DNA of 64,000 bases from Scilla litardierei (Eukaryota > Streptophyta > Magnoliopsida > Asparagales > Asparagaceae). The notes under the pieces were generated by a model. It ran no database searches. It was given only the letters and a program-made list of their open reading frames with translations, and had not been told where the DNA came from. The DNA is taken from the NCBI GenBank assembly GCA_030789695.1, contig CM061141.1, forward strand, positions 196,613,689-196,677,688, read 5' to 3'. A program made the position numbers and the translations under genes. Shown here piece by piece: positions 32,466-44,151 of the stretch; position 1 is the stretch's first letter; each line of letters starts with the position of its first letter.

Positions 32466-35087
32466 TGTAACGACTGCTTTTCATGTATCTGGATTTATTA
32501 TAATATAATATATGTTTTGGTGGATTTTCTCCTCTTGTGTGGTTTTCGTCTCCGTAGCTTTCATTTTCGATCGATTCGTCGTATTTTCTCGCTTCTTCCT
32601 TAGGATCGTCGATTTCGAAGTATGTCATTCGTGACGGACTTCATAACGGTCGTATCTAACTATTAGATCAAGCCTAGGAGTCTTAGGAATCGATCCCGGG
32701 GCCCCGCGCTCCGTATCGGTACTTTTGGTGCTTATTAGCCGGTATAAGAAGGGGCACCGACCGACTAGATGACGATCCAGTCGGTCGGCAATCCTTCTTC
32801 GACCGACTAGTTGGCTTTCTAAATCATTCAGGAGTTACTGTTTATCGTTAGTCGGTCTAAGAACGTTGGTTGACCGACTAGGTTGCAAACTAGTCGGTCG
32901 GCAATGCTTCTTTAACCGACTAACACATCATCTAAATTTTAGTATCAGTACTGTTCATTCTTAGTCGGTCTAGGTTCATCCCTCGACCGACTAGTTGCTA
33001 AACTAGTCGGTTAAGTTTTGTACTCAGACCGACTAATTCTTGGTTCTACTGTACAGTCAAGTTACTGTTTACTCTTAGTCGGTCTAAGAATGTTCATCGA
33101 CCGACTAGATGATAAACTAGTCGGTCAGTATTTGTTCATGGACCGACTAACTCTAAAATCCTATTTTCGTTCAGAAGTTACTGTTTACACTTAGTCGGTC
33201 TGCGTTGGTCGACCGACCGACTAGTTGCCAAACTAGTCGGTCAGTGGTTGCTCTTTGACCGACTAACCTGTGTTAAAACCCTAATTTCTGGGCAGCCGCC
33301 AGCCCAACCTATTTAAACCCAACCCAAACGTTTTCATCTTCCCCAACACGACCCAAAACCCTAAAATCTTCCCCATTGAGCCCCCATCTTCCTCCAAGCT
33401 CCAATCCTTCATTCCAAGCCCTAAATCCATCATCCAAACCATCCATTCACTCCATCTACCTCTCATCTTCCCCAAAATCTCACCAAAACCCATCAAAATC
33501 CACAAATCCCCCAAAACCCTAGTTTCCCCAAACTTCTCCAATCTTTTCCAGATCTGGTCCTAGGGTTCCCCGGAGTGTTTCTTCCGCCTCCTCTCGGTAA
33601 GAAATCGATTCCCCGTTGTTTTCATAACCCATTTATATTTTTATGAGACCCTAATATAATTTCATGTTGTATGTTGATTGTTCCCCCAAAACAGCGATTT
33701 CCCCGTAGATTGGCATCCGTGTGACGAAGTGGTCGTCATCCCCGGTGCTAGGCAAGTGAAACTTGCCACTTAGGGTTTAGGCCATGTTTTAGGCCAATGG
33801 CTTGTTGTAGGCGTAAAAGAGGCTAGGCGACGAAATGATACTCGCCTAGGCGCAAATTGGGGAACTAGCTTGACAACGAAGCTAGTTCCGACATATAGCA
33901 TGTTGCACAATTACCCTGTCATGTTTACTTTCCATTAACGGTACGCAAATTACATGTCATGTCATTGCATTCCTTGTTGATCCCGTGATTGCGTAGCATC
34001 GCTACAATACTTGTGTTCCTGGCTCGTGACCAGAAGCGAGCATAATGAGTTGCTAACCCCAACGCTCGATATATTGAATTGTGAACTGAGAATGCGAGCT
34101 CATGTGCGGGGCAACCCCAGGCTTACTAGCTGAGCTCATTGTGCGGGGACCCTGGCTCCATTACGTGTGGGATGGGGTGAGGGTTAAGCGGCCAGGCAAC
34201 TGGGGGTCTGTTTGATCAACAACTGCAGTTGTAAGGCGTAAACTCTTTGGGGTGGGGTAGTGTTTAGTGCCGATCGGTCTAAAATGTTGTACCATTCAGC
34301 GAAGGGCGTAAACATCTACAAAACAACGTGAAACGTGAAATGTGATTTGTGTTTAGTGCCGATCGGTCTGAATGTTGTACCATTCAGCGAAGGGCATAAA
34401 CACCTACAAGACAATGTGAATTGATTGAGAATGTTAGTAGCTTAGCTACTCTTGTCTTGTCCCGATAATTGATCTCTCGTACAAATTGTCTTGCCATGTT
34501 TTGATTGTGCACTCATGTTATAACTGCCATGTCATGCATACCATAACTGCTAGGTTGCTAGTGCCTTACTTTCAGTTTCCTTACTCAAGTCTTTTAGACT
34601 TGCTGACATGTGCCCCTTTACTCTTTTGGGTGACACATGTTAGATCCTGAGCCTGAGTACCTTGTTGTGACGAGGTGTTTGCTGACGCCGAGCCCGAGCT
34701 TGTGTTTGACGGGGAGTACGTGGACACTGGGGACCAGTCCTAGTGTCTTCGTTGTGTTTTACTTTTGTTAGACAGTTGTTTTGTTATCGGTGCGTAGAAC
34801 CCATACTCTGTTATGTCGTTGCTTTTGTTGGCCTTGTTCTGGGCCTTTAGACTCTTTTCCTTTAGCCTGGTGGCTTTTCTGGATGTTGAACTTATTTTCA
34901 TGTTGGACAAATTATGAGATGTGAGATTCCATTTCCGTCACTCCTTTTATTATTATTGTTGTTCCGTTGTGGTTACAGGGACCTGCTCATGTATTATTGA
35001 CGCTTATCGGGTTTGGGGCTTCACAGCTCCACTCTCGTGCGGACCTTTTCACGTCTCGCCTCCATTTTAGGGAAGCGGGTCGTGACA
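32466..35087 (+). repeat. 3' LTR of I (2622 bp)
   Basis: Same length and layout as the 5' LTR: palindrome array 32755-33270, TATA 33308-33317, last hairpin of the module 33861-33889, frameshifted acidic ORF 34637-34743. About 30 scattered differences from the 5' LTR by eye. Confidence 0.95.
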
Positions 35088-35092
35088 CTATA
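35088..35092. repeat. Target-site duplication of I, right copy (CTATA)
   Basis: Identical to 25025-25029. Confidence 0.95.
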
Positions 35093-36899
35093 CCCACCGA
35101 GTAGGTGATTGAGTGTTCTGCAAGCTGGATGGACATATTCGTCTGTTCTAGTTCACTTCCAGTCTGTAATCTCTTGAAAATAGAGAGGGGCATCAGAATG
35201 ATGCTAGCCCCCAGATCAATCAAAGCTCTGCTGATAGGCATCCCTCCAATGGAGCACGACATGGTGAAGCTCCCCGGATCTGGCAGCTTCCAGGGGAGAT
35301 GATTTTTGATAACGGAGTGGATTCCTCCATGAGCTTAATTTCTTCAGGCTTTCTCTTCTCCGTGATTAGATCCTTCAAAAATTTGGCATAAATTGGGATC
35401 TCTGTGATGGCGTCCATGAACGAGATGTTCAACTGAATTCCCTTCAATAACTCCGTGAACTTGGAGTATTTCTTCTCCATCTTGGCCAGGGCTAGCCTCT
35501 ATGGGTATGGATGGGGAGGTCGGGTAGCTTTACTCTTGGTAACATCAACAAGAGGTAGTGTTGTATTAGGCATGATGGGTGGTGTATCAGCCTTCTCTTC
35601 AATAATGATAGGTTCTTCAGCGGCCTCCTCTCTATCGCCGCCATCAGCGGCTTCTTCAACAATAACTTTCTCCTTATTCAACACCAGAAACATGACGGGG
35701 TTCGTCACCCGTCCACCACGTGTGGTAACAGAAACCACAGCATTAGCCTGGGCCCTCGGGTTTGTCTCCTGCTGTGAGGGCAATCTCCCCTGATTCTTCA
35801 AGAGCTGGAACATTTGACCCCTCAGTTCATCAAGTGAAGCATTTATGCTCTTAAATTGGGTCGAGGTGTCCTGATTAAAATGGGCCTGACCACTCATAAA
35901 GGTCACCATAGTGGCATCCAGATTTGACCGATGCGGGTTTTGCGCATAGCCTTGCTGCGGTGGCTGGTTGAATTGATAACCCGGCGGTCTGTAAGGCCCA
36001 GCTGGCCTAAATCTGTCCTGTTGCTGATTCTGCTGCTGCCCATGCTGCTGTTGAGGAGGGGGTGGGGGTCTCTGAAATTGTGGAGGTTGCAGCCCTCCAC
36101 TTGGATTCCCATAAGAGAACCCCGGGTGATTCCTAGCAGCTGGATGCTGCCAGTGATTCCGTCCCTCTCCTTGGACGTATTACACAGATTTTGATAGTTT
36201 GGCACCATCATACTGTGCCTCACTAGGAATATAGTCCTGATCAGCATACTCCTCTGCAGGATGATAACCTGATGTGCTTGGTGATTCCGTGATGGAATCC
36301 TGGCAATGTTCAATCCTAGCCACTTGTTTGCATAGGGTCTTGGTGTGAGAGTCTAAGTGGCTAGCAACTTTAACCACAGGGGTCCGGGTCACGATGGTTC
36401 TTTCTTCGTTACATTGTTGATTGTTAGCTGCCATATGTTCCAACAAGTCTATAGCCTCTTCAGGAGACTTATCAAGTAAGGCGCCTTACGCCGCAGCATT
36501 TATGATCATCTTGGTTCTGGACTGGAGCCTGTTATAAAAGCTCTGCACCAAATCCCAGGGCTGGAGCCCGTAGTGATGACACTGATGTTGGAGGCCCTTG
36601 AACCTCTCCCATGCCTCATAAAGTAATTCCTGGGGGAGGTGCTTGAAGTTTGAGATCGCTCCCCTGATTCGCACCGTCTTCGAGGGTGGATAGAACTTAT
36701 CCACGAAGGTAAGTGCCAGCTTCTCCCAGGTGGTGAAATGGTTGGGAGGACGGGCCCTGAGCCAGTACGAGGCTTTATCCCTCAAAGTGAACAGGAAGAG
36801 CTACAGCTTCACAACATCACCGCTCACGTCCTTGGCCTTGAACGTGTCACACTTCGCCAGGAAGGTGTCAATATGGTGGTTGAGATTTTCATGTGTGGT
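35088..36899 (-). pseudogene. C gag-protease, upstream piece
   Basis: Minus-strand Athila/Tat-like Gag. From the right: HHIDTFLAKC, then LFLFTLRDKASYWLRARPP, FVDKFYPPSKTVRIRGAI, and SPEEAIDLLEHMAANNQQ; then a Pro/Gln-rich linker (about 35930-36180), a short heptad-like stretch, an acidic region, and a retropepsin-type domain (ISRALIDLGASIILMPLS) cut by element I at 35088. Several stops (near 36813, 36486 and 36180) and frame changes (near 35300 and 35490) show decay. Strongly similar to B's gag at 44827-47626. Cut at 36900 by the LTR of J, so the N-terminus is missing. Confidence 0.88.
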
Positions 36900-38540
36900 T
36901 GACTACGGAAGGACGCGCAAATGCACGCCTTCCACTCTCAAGCATAGGAGTGTCAATGCAATAAAAATAACCGGTGAGTACCGGGTCGGATCACATGGAC
37001 AAGTCGTTCTATGTTCACAAAATTGATCGATAAAGAAAAATAAAGTGTGAAAACACCCACCTCGCTAACGGTAGATGAGTGGGAAAAGTGTATTGAAATC
37101 TAAAATTCTAACCTACGCACTAGGGGTGGAGAGCCGAATCGGCAAGCAACGAGGAGGACTCATGTGATATGTGTGTGAATGAGGCCGTGAGCGAAGGAAT
37201 TCATCCCAAATATAACTCAGTTGATCTCCCGGCTAAGGAAGCTAAATCGGAAAATACGACATTTCATCGAACGTGTGGGGTGCAATAAGTAATGAACGAA
37301 ACTCATATGAGTAATAATCAATTAAGCACATTAAAGAGGATCCGCTAGGATTATCCTCTTCTTGGATTTCCCCTTAGGGTTCCAATAAACAAAATAACTC
37401 AAGTTTCATCCACTAATTTAGAAAATAAAATTGTACTAGGGATACAATTCTCAACCCAACAACAATAATCAATCAACACAACCACACATGCAATCACACT
37501 ACTCCATCATAGCAAATAAGATGAGATTTATAAACAAATTCATCCAATATTCAATACAAAAGAAAAATGCAAAAATTATACAATAAAAGAGGAAAGAGAT
37601 CACCAATCTCTCAAGAAATGAGGCTTCCCTCTCACTTGGGCACCTCCTCCAAGCTTCTCCACCATCCAATGGCCTCCAAGCTCCACCCCTAGCCTTTGGG
37701 GAAGAAGAAACCCCTCCAAGCCCTTAAAAAAACTCAAAAACGCAAGAAAAACGAAGGACAGCCGAGAATCCCCCCAATTTTCGCATTCCAGGCCCCATAA
37801 CAGCTTTGCGGGTCGGGTTTGGGCTCCCCGACCTGCCAAAACTGCTTTGCGCGTGCTCAGCGGGGTAAGTTGGGGCGGAGCGGGCCGGCCAGCTGGGCCG
37901 GCCCGCACGCGCTGGTTTTTTTAAAATTCTTTTTTTAACTGTTGCAGCGGCCCGCCCAAGAGCGGGCCGCTGACTTATTATTCTTTTAATTTTTTTTAAA
38001 ATAAAGCTGCGGCCCGCTACACAATTAAGCAGCCCCTGGCGCCACGTGGCGCCGCCTGATTGCGCCATGTGGCGCCCCTTATAAAAATCCCTTTTCTGGC
38101 ATTATTCCACCTTTTTCCTCCAAATAATCCACGAAAAATACCTAGAAATCTTAGAAAAATCCCAGAAAATTCTGGAAAATCCCCAAGACCCCCAGGAGTA
38201 CCTGAAAATTAGGAGAATGAGAAATTAGTCCATTTGATTATGAAATTAATATAATGACTATTAAAACACAATATTGACTTCCAAACTCCATATAAAATAA
38301 TCCATCGCTCAAATAATTCTCAAAAATTGACAATATGATCAAAATAATACCAGGAGCATATGAAAAATATCAGGAAGCCAATAGAGATGATAAAAACTGT
38401 ATTTTGTGCAAAGAATGAGGATAAGCTCTAAGAATGATATGAAGTGAAAATATACCCAAAAATAGCAAGATTAAGTATAATTCTTAGCACAAAATGGGGG
38501 TAGCTAGGGGGTATAAATATACACTTTTCACTCCGAATCA
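36900..38540 (-). repeat. 3' LTR of J (about 1641 bp)
   Basis: Plus-strand start TGACTACGG, end CCGAATCA. Holds a minus-strand TATA-like TTTTTATAAGG (38078-38088) and its own GC palindromes (37830-38080), for example GGCGCCACGTGGCGCC and GCGGCCCGC...GCGGGCCGC. ORFs such as 37600-37908 lie in this GC block and have no motif. The left boundary is uncertain by a few bases. Confidence 0.65.
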
Positions 38541-39193
38541 CACCCCCCAACTAGCTTTTTCTAGTCCCTATCAAAATATGCGATAAATTCGGATTAAAGT
38601 GAAAAACATACACCAAACTCAAGATATTCTCATGGCATCCCCAAATGATATTTTCAAATGATTTCAAAGCCAATATACCCAATGTATAAAAGTAGATAAC
38701 AAATGAAACTCTCATCAATCCAATTCAAAGAAAAGTAAGGAAATAAGCACCGTATCACATTCGTTGGAAAATATCACGATGTCAAAGTTTCCAATTATCA
38801 AGGAAATGGACAAAACAAAAGAAATTCTTCTAAGTGGTGGGAGATGAGATTGCATCACTCATATTGCTTATTCTTTCATTTATTCATTCATTTTTATTTT
38901 ATTTTCTTTTTCCTTCTTTTTTGTAAATTTTTTTTGGATGTTCATGTTTTGCATTCACGCGATAACGCTATGAAATGCAAACACCGCCCCCTTTGCATAC
39001 ACGCGATAACGCTATATAGGCAAAGGGATGGAATGATCACCTAAATCCCATCTTTGGCGTCCTCCCCAATGTTTCGTGGGGCACCGGCTACTCAATTTGA
39101 TTAGGAAGAAACATTCACTTATATTAACTATATTTTTCATTCTCTGACATGAATTATCAACTCATCCACCCACTCCTTAAGATGAAAACAAAA
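38541..39193 (-). other. Interior fragment of J
   Basis: Starts with a polypurine tract (minus strand AGTTGGGGGGTG). AT-rich, with a T-rich run (38875-38935) and a duplicated CACGCGATAACGCTAT (38956 and 39000). No gene seen. Confidence 0.6.
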
Positions 39194-39559
39194 TGATCGC
39201 GTCCGAGTGTACACCCGAAAAACGACTTGTAGTTTTACCGCAAGCGCACGGTGTAGCGGCGAGCGGGTATCGAACTCAGGGAGGAACAAATGACTGTGTC
39301 TCTTCCCAATCACCTAGCTATCAAGAGAATCGAGAATATTTCTGGGTATAACATTCACAATCGTTCAAATATCAAGAGAAATATCAATTTTTTAAAATGT
39401 CTAGGGATATGGAATCTCCACTACGAACCGTCTCTCATCCTTGTGATCCATAAGTTTCATTGTAACTAAGCTTGAATATAGGTGAACTAGTCGTAACTTA
39501 ATGTAGAACCAAGCTCACTCTCTCGTGCTATTGCCGGTCTATAGTAAACCTAGGATAGA

Positions 39560-39845
39560 GCCCACTCTCGTGCAAACCCTAGCCTAAGCCGCTGGCGTGA
39601 AGAATGACATCATTGTTCAATCGTATCCCGAGCCCACTCTCGTGCAAACTCGAGCTACGACCTAGGTTATAATAGTTCCTATCCATCCAATCTCTTGCAA
39701 ACGGATATGGGTATAGAATCACAATTAAAAATCCTAGCTTTGGTCCAATTTCTTGCAAACCAAATCTAGGGAAATCCAATTGTCAATCTAAATCGAATAT
39801 CTAGGCCTTCCTATCAATTGGGATCCAATCTCTTGCAAATCCCAA
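39560..39845. repeat. Spaced short repeats in the LTR of B
   Basis: Six copies of a 10-15 bp motif of the type CCCACTCTCGTGCAAAC / CCAATCTCTTGCAAA at irregular spacing of 40-70 bp. The same set is in the other LTR (about 48090-48370). Confidence 0.8.
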
Positions 39846-40294
39846 TCGATATGAATTCCTAGCTATCCGTAATTAATCAATTACAACATAACCCTAATGA
39901 ATTCTAGCAACAATTCTACAAATTCATCACAATTTAGAAATAGGGTCCGTCGGGTTCATCCCTATGCCCTAAGACGACGGCACTACTCACTAGACATCAT
40001 GCAAATCTCAGAAAAATCAACACTAATCATGGCACAATTCATTGCAAAAGAGAAATAATGCATAAAAATTGAGTTTTTAATAGGAATAGACAAACCAATG
40101 TAGATGCCAATGATTTCCAGCTGAGAATTCACCAAAGAGTAGCCGTCAAAATCCTAAAAGAAAGTCTAAAACTTAATTGTTTAAAAGCTCTCTAAACTAG
40201 GGAAAAAACTGGGTTTAAATACCCTCTAAAATCGTACAAAAAATCGTTACCAAACTGCCCCTGTGCAGCCCAGAAATCGCAACCCTAGCAGCAG

Positions 40295-40675
40295 GCGGAG
40301 CGGTTCACTCCGCCGAGCGACCCTTGTCACTCGGCCGAGTGACAAACCCTGTGAAACAACCGTAACTTCGGATGTTCCAGGGTCTTTCTTCGAGGGATGG
40401 CTCGACCAAGTAGACTTATTCATTCGGCCGAGTAGCTATATCGTTCGGCCGAGTGGGGCTTCGTCAGGATCTTTGAAAATTCCAGTGTCTCTGGCCTTTC
40501 TCCGGACAATTTCCTTGTACCACTCGGACGAGTGAGATTTCTCACTCGGCCGAGCAGGCATTCTTAGTTCGGCCGAGTATACGATGAAAAACTATGTGTG
40601 CGTATCCGTTCTGGTCGGCTGAGTGGGACTCCTTGTTCGGCCGAGTGGCTGTTCTACTCGGTCGAGTGATGTGCT
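40295..40675. repeat. Palindrome array in the LTR of B
   Basis: About ten sites of CACTCGGCCGAGTG type (exact or with one change), some singly as TTCGGCCGAGTA, spaced by 10-50 bp. It is upstream of the TATA box in the minus-strand sense. Confidence 0.88.
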
Positions 40676-40932
40676 GAAATGCATGTTTCTCCTCGTCGCT
40701 CCTATTGATTTCCTCCTTCTTCCGCTCATCCTCCATCACTGACACTCCTAAGCGCTTACAAACCACTTGATCTCAAATTCACTCCAAATCTCTCCATATT
40801 TCCTGAAATACGACAAAAACAAGAAATAGTGAAAAGCATCGCAATATTGTCGAATAATCATGAAAAACGCGATATGGGCGATCAAAACGGCATGCAAACA
40901 TGCAGAAAAAGGTGTAAAATATGGAGTGATCA

Positions 40933-40948
40933 AAATCCCCCAAGCTTA
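40933..40948 (-). promoter_or_regulatory. Polypurine tract of B
   Basis: Minus strand TAAGCTTGGGGGATTT next to the LTR, as in C. Confidence 0.88.
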
Positions 40949-42792
40949 CCTCTTACTCGTCCTCGAGGAAGATAAATAAAAGGCGAACCCGACGGGAAAA
41001 ATAATAAAAAGAAAAAACGGAAGGGAAAGAAAATAAAGAAAGAAAGCAAAGAGAGAGGTGCTAGATCATTTTCTCAAGACGTGGGCCTTGCTTATTCATA
41101 TAGCATACGACGAATATAAAACAATGCCAAAGATTTTTATTTCGATATAACAATCATATGGATGCATTCAAAATAGAAAACTCGAGAATAGCAAATTAGT
41201 ATGAAATATGGAATCGTTCTAGAATTAACATCGTCTGAAGCATCTAAAGTGGTATACATAATCATAGACCACACACTTTTCAATTGAATGCTTTCTATTT
41301 GGAGTATAAGAGATATCACACATCATGGATCAATAAGAATAGAAAGGTATGGTTTTCATGAAGTGCATGCTAAGTATCAATTCCTGGATTTCGTAAAACT
41401 TTCAGTAATCTCACCGAGTATAGAAAATTACCTAGCATAGGTTGTCATGCACAGTCAAGTAGTCACTCTCTCTCACATCATTGGATCCTCTCCCCCAAGC
41501 TTATCTATAAGCATGGTGGCATAAGTAAATCAATAAGTACATTCCCCATTTTTGAAGCTCCAATAAAAATAAAAACAAAAGAGGGAAGAAAGAGAGAAAT
41601 GGTGTGATATGGGATCATGTTTAAGCTTATTTTCCCTTTTCTTTTCTTTTTTTATATACATAATAGTATATATACATCTGAGATCCCAAATCAAAAGATA
41701 GAAAGATATTCACGTATTTTTTTCTTTTTGATTTTGGGGAATTGGAGCATGGAATTTAATAGCGGGGGAAATTGCCAATGATAGAATCGCTAAAGGGAGA
41801 TTCACCAATGAATATAAGTGTAGAAATAATGCTCAAGATATGTGGAGAAAGAAATAAATTTAACACTCGATTCACTCTATAGGACGTGCACGACAACTTT
41901 CAGCAGAGTAATGTAATCTACTCAGTTTAATCTCAGAAAGTAAACTAGTCCAGTTATATCAACCTAACATACATCCATTCAACCTAAAAGTGAAGCGTAC
42001 AATTATCATGCAATAAGAAGTGATATAAGAAAGGAAAGCAGTACTCCAGGTATAAGCAATCAATGCGTGAAACTTGGTGTGTTTTCTACGAAGAGTATAC
42101 ATATAAATTATCAGATTCAGCTAATAAAAGAATTTCATCCATATTCATACATGAAAGTGCAGGTCACTATCTCAAATGCATATCAAGACACAACATATGA
42201 TATCTGAATAAAAAACTATGTCATGTCAAAGTAATATGCATATAGAGATAAGCTAGCACCACGTCATCATCATCACAGAAAATTCATCTCTAGCAAAAAG
42301 ATGAAAGAAATGAGGATAAAAAGGAAATAAAAACTACTACTGTACAATGCAGCACACTCAAGAAATAGAAAAAACGTGATGCATGATAATAAAGGAAAAA
42401 GTGGGTGAAAATTGGGGTGAAAACGAAGAAATGTGAGAAAAAATAAAAATAAAAGGCGACAAAAAATGAAAAGTGTGAGAACTCACTCCACAAAGCTAAA
42501 GTTCACAGTGTCCTCAGTGTGCAAAGTGTGGCACACCGAGAGGCAAAAAGTGGGTGGGGTGGGTAAGTGTGCATGCATGATGAAAAAAAGGAAAATGATA
42601 TGAGAATGCAGGTGATGCATGCAGAGATCAAAATAGTGCAGATATGAGTGTCCCTAAAAAGTACTCCCTCTCTCCCAAACAGATATATACAGATAGGATC
42701 ATAAGGTGAACAAAACAGTGTGTGAATCAGCAGGCTCACAAAAAGTATCCAGTGTATCGACAGCAAAAATGTGGAAGGCATCCAGTGTGTGC
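40949..42792 (-). other. AT-rich 3' interior of B
   Basis: No supported gene. Purine-rich and pyrimidine-rich runs, a further AAGCTTGGGGGAG (minus) near 41493-41505, and patches matching C 20982-22831. Confidence 0.75.
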
Positions 42793-43593
42793 CTAAGGGG
42801 GTGGGGGTGCACCAGCACCGTCCTGTAGCGGAGGTGGTGGCGGGCATGGTGGCTGCTGGGTGGGTGTAGGTGGCAGGGGCAGACGCGCAAGAATCTGATT
42901 CAGGCAAGCCTGAATACTAGGAAGTATGGCGACGCCGGTCTGGACTGCACTGACGGTGGCGGAGAGAGCCCAAAAGTCTCCTCTGAGTCCACTAACTGCC
43001 CCCTCAAGAGCACGAATGCTCTGAACTAGAGTGTCGGGGGGAGGTGAAGCAGAGGGTCGAACAGGTGAAAAACGGGGCTGTCTCACACGGTCGCCGTAAA
43101 GGATGGGTGCAGCTATGTGGTGGTGCTCGGGTGCTGTGCTCGCTAAGTGTCGCTCGGCCTCTGTGTGAGGCTGAGACGCAGGCAAGGTAGACGAGGAAGG
43201 AGCAGCAGCAGAAGCTGGAGTGGAAACAGACGACGAGGCGGGCAGAGAGGTCAGTGCCACAGAAGTGGGGACAGACGTCACGACGCTCTCAGAGAAAACA
43301 GCAGCAGTGGGGACAGACGGCTCAATGGCTGGGGTGGCCGTGAGCAAAAGTGAGGACAGGGCCGCCACTGCGACGGTAAAGGAGGTCTCGCCGCTCTCTA
43401 AAATGGTAGTGGGATGCTCAGGGCTAGCAGCGGAAATGGGATCGACAGAAATGGGCACAGAGGTGGTGTCGATGGTGGACGAGGACTCAGCAAAAGTGCT
43501 CCTGACACTAACAGAAGTGTGGAAAGAGGTGTTGGGAGGTGCAGACAGGTCAGGTGCAGGTTGAGGGATCACTGGGTCCTGGGTCAGGATCAC
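42793..43593 (-). CDS. Accessory ORF of B, 266 codons, intact, unknown function
   Basis: Uninterrupted minus-strand frame with its own ATG while gag in the same element is broken. The first two thirds are very rich in Ser, Thr, Ala, Pro and Val (low complexity, e.g. SVSTPASAAAPSSSTLP). Residues about 190-240 (SIRALEGAVSGLRGDFWALS and on to ILARLP) have heptad-like leucines suggesting a coiled coil. The tail is Pro-rich with runs of PPP. No transmembrane segment or catalytic motif seen. It lies downstream of a palindrome-plus-TATA block resembling the LTR promoter. C has only a relic here. Possibly the extra ORF of some Athila-like elements, or a compositional artefact, since the opposite strand is also partly open. 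Confidence 0.5.
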   Translation of the reverse strand: MILTQDPVIPQPAPDLSAPPNTSFHTSVSVRSTFAESSSTIDTTSVPISVDPISAASPEHPTTILESGETSFTVAVAALSSLLLTATPAIEPSVPTAAVFSESVVTSVPTSVALTSLPASSSVSTPASAAAPSSSTLPASQPHTEAERHLASTAPEHHHIAAPILYGDRVRQPRFSPVRPSASPPPDTLVQSIRALEGAVSGLRGDFWALSATVSAVQTGVAILPSIQACLNQILARLPLPPTPTQQPPCPPPPPLQDGAGAPPPP

Positions 43594-44130
43594 GGGGTCG
43601 TGGGTCCTGAGCTACGACCTAGGCATATGTGTCGCGAGACGTGCCCACTACCCAAGTAAAAATGCGAAGTGCTATGTAATGAAACGAGTATACCTGAGCA
43701 TGCCGCGAGTGCAAAATCTGATGTGTGTGAAGAACACCTCCTCCGCGCGGCTCGGAGTGCGTCCAAAAGCTCCCCCAAGCTCCCCCAAGCTAACCTGAAA
43801 CGTAAACAATAAAATCAGCGAATGATAATCAATATTAATGGGGGAGGTAGGCGATAACAGATATATATATATATATATAGGAGTTGATTTGAGTTTGGGG
43901 TGCAATGGGCGTACAAAATGGGAGAAATGAGGAGAAAATCGAAATCTGGGGGAAATGAGGGTGACCAGCGGCGGGCTCAGGCGGCACTGGTGGCAAGCAA
44001 CGGCGGGGCGACGTCGACCGGCGTGCGGTGGCAGGGCGAGGGGGTGTGCAATTCGGGCGAAGGTAGAAGAAGCGGCAGCGGGCTCAGGCGAAAATTGGGG
44101 GTTTTTTGTGTTTTGAAATTCGCGTAGCTG
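43594..44130 (-). other. Leader region before the accessory ORF of B
   Basis: Contains a (TA)n run (43860-43880) and a CAG/GTTAGCTTGGG sequence near 43790. A frame of 154 codons (43672-44136, minus) covers it but is low complexity with no motif; I do not call it a gene. Confidence 0.5.
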
Positions 44131-44146
44131 CAACACATATATATAG
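44131..44146 (-). promoter_or_regulatory. Possible internal TATA box of B
   Basis: Minus strand CCTATATATATGTG, just after the palindrome array 44152-44505, the same order (array, then TATA) as in the LTR. Confidence 0.4.
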
Positions 44147-44151
44147 GAATG

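Larger units (their letters stand above)
25030..35087 (+). mobile_element. Element I: full-length Ty3/gypsy chromovirus-like element
   Basis: 10,058 bp with two LTRs of exactly 2622 bp (25030-27651 and 32466-35087), CTATA target-site duplications, primer zone, gag, protease, RT, RNase H, integrase, the start of a chromodomain-type C-terminus, and a polypurine tract. By eye the LTRs differ at roughly 30 positions (about 1 percent), so insertion was recent. The integrase tail ([20 protein letters not shown]) resembles Tekay/Del chromoviruses. Five in-frame stops and no frameshift, provided two intron-like segments are skipped. Confidence 0.96.
19835..36899 (-). mobile_element. Element C: Athila/Tat-like gag-protease element without pol
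   Basis: Minus-strand element: broken 3' LTR (19835-20964), polypurine tract, long non-coding 3' interior, palindrome array, gag-protease in two pieces (35088-36899 and 24498-25029) separated by the insertion of I. Its 5' end is cut at 36900 by J. Same layout as B. No RT, RNase H or integrase sequence lies between the protease and the 3' LTR (20965-24497), so it appears to depend on enzymes from elsewhere. Confidence 0.82.
36900..39193 (-). mobile_element. Element J: Athila/Tat-like fragment
   Basis: A 3' LTR (36900-38540) plus 653 bp of interior (38541-39193), cut by B at 39194. Inferred from the abrupt end of C's gag at 36900, TGA...TCA ends, a polypurine tract after 38540, and interior sequence of the B/C type. 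The bases before it are GTGGT; the matching copy would be outside the window. Confidence 0.65.
39194..40932 (-). repeat. 3' LTR of B (1739 bp)
   Basis: TGATCGCG (39194) to GTGATCA (40932), inverted ends TGATCA/TGATCG. 39194-39953 matches 47723-48482. Contains short direct repeats built on CTCTCGTGCAAAC or CTCTTGCAAA (39560-39840), a minus-strand TATA box GTATTTAAAC (40213-40223), and a palindrome array upstream of it (40295-40675). Confidence 0.92.

Noticed and set aside
37600..38068. GC-rich ORFs in J that might suggest a host gene end
   Set aside because: They coincide with palindromes of the J LTR between a polypurine tract and a TATA box; no domain and no intron or exon pattern.
43220..43564. 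Plus-strand ORF opposite the accessory ORF of B
   Set aside because: Low-complexity shadow frame, shorter than the sense frame, no motif. It does weaken certainty about the sense ORF, as noted there.
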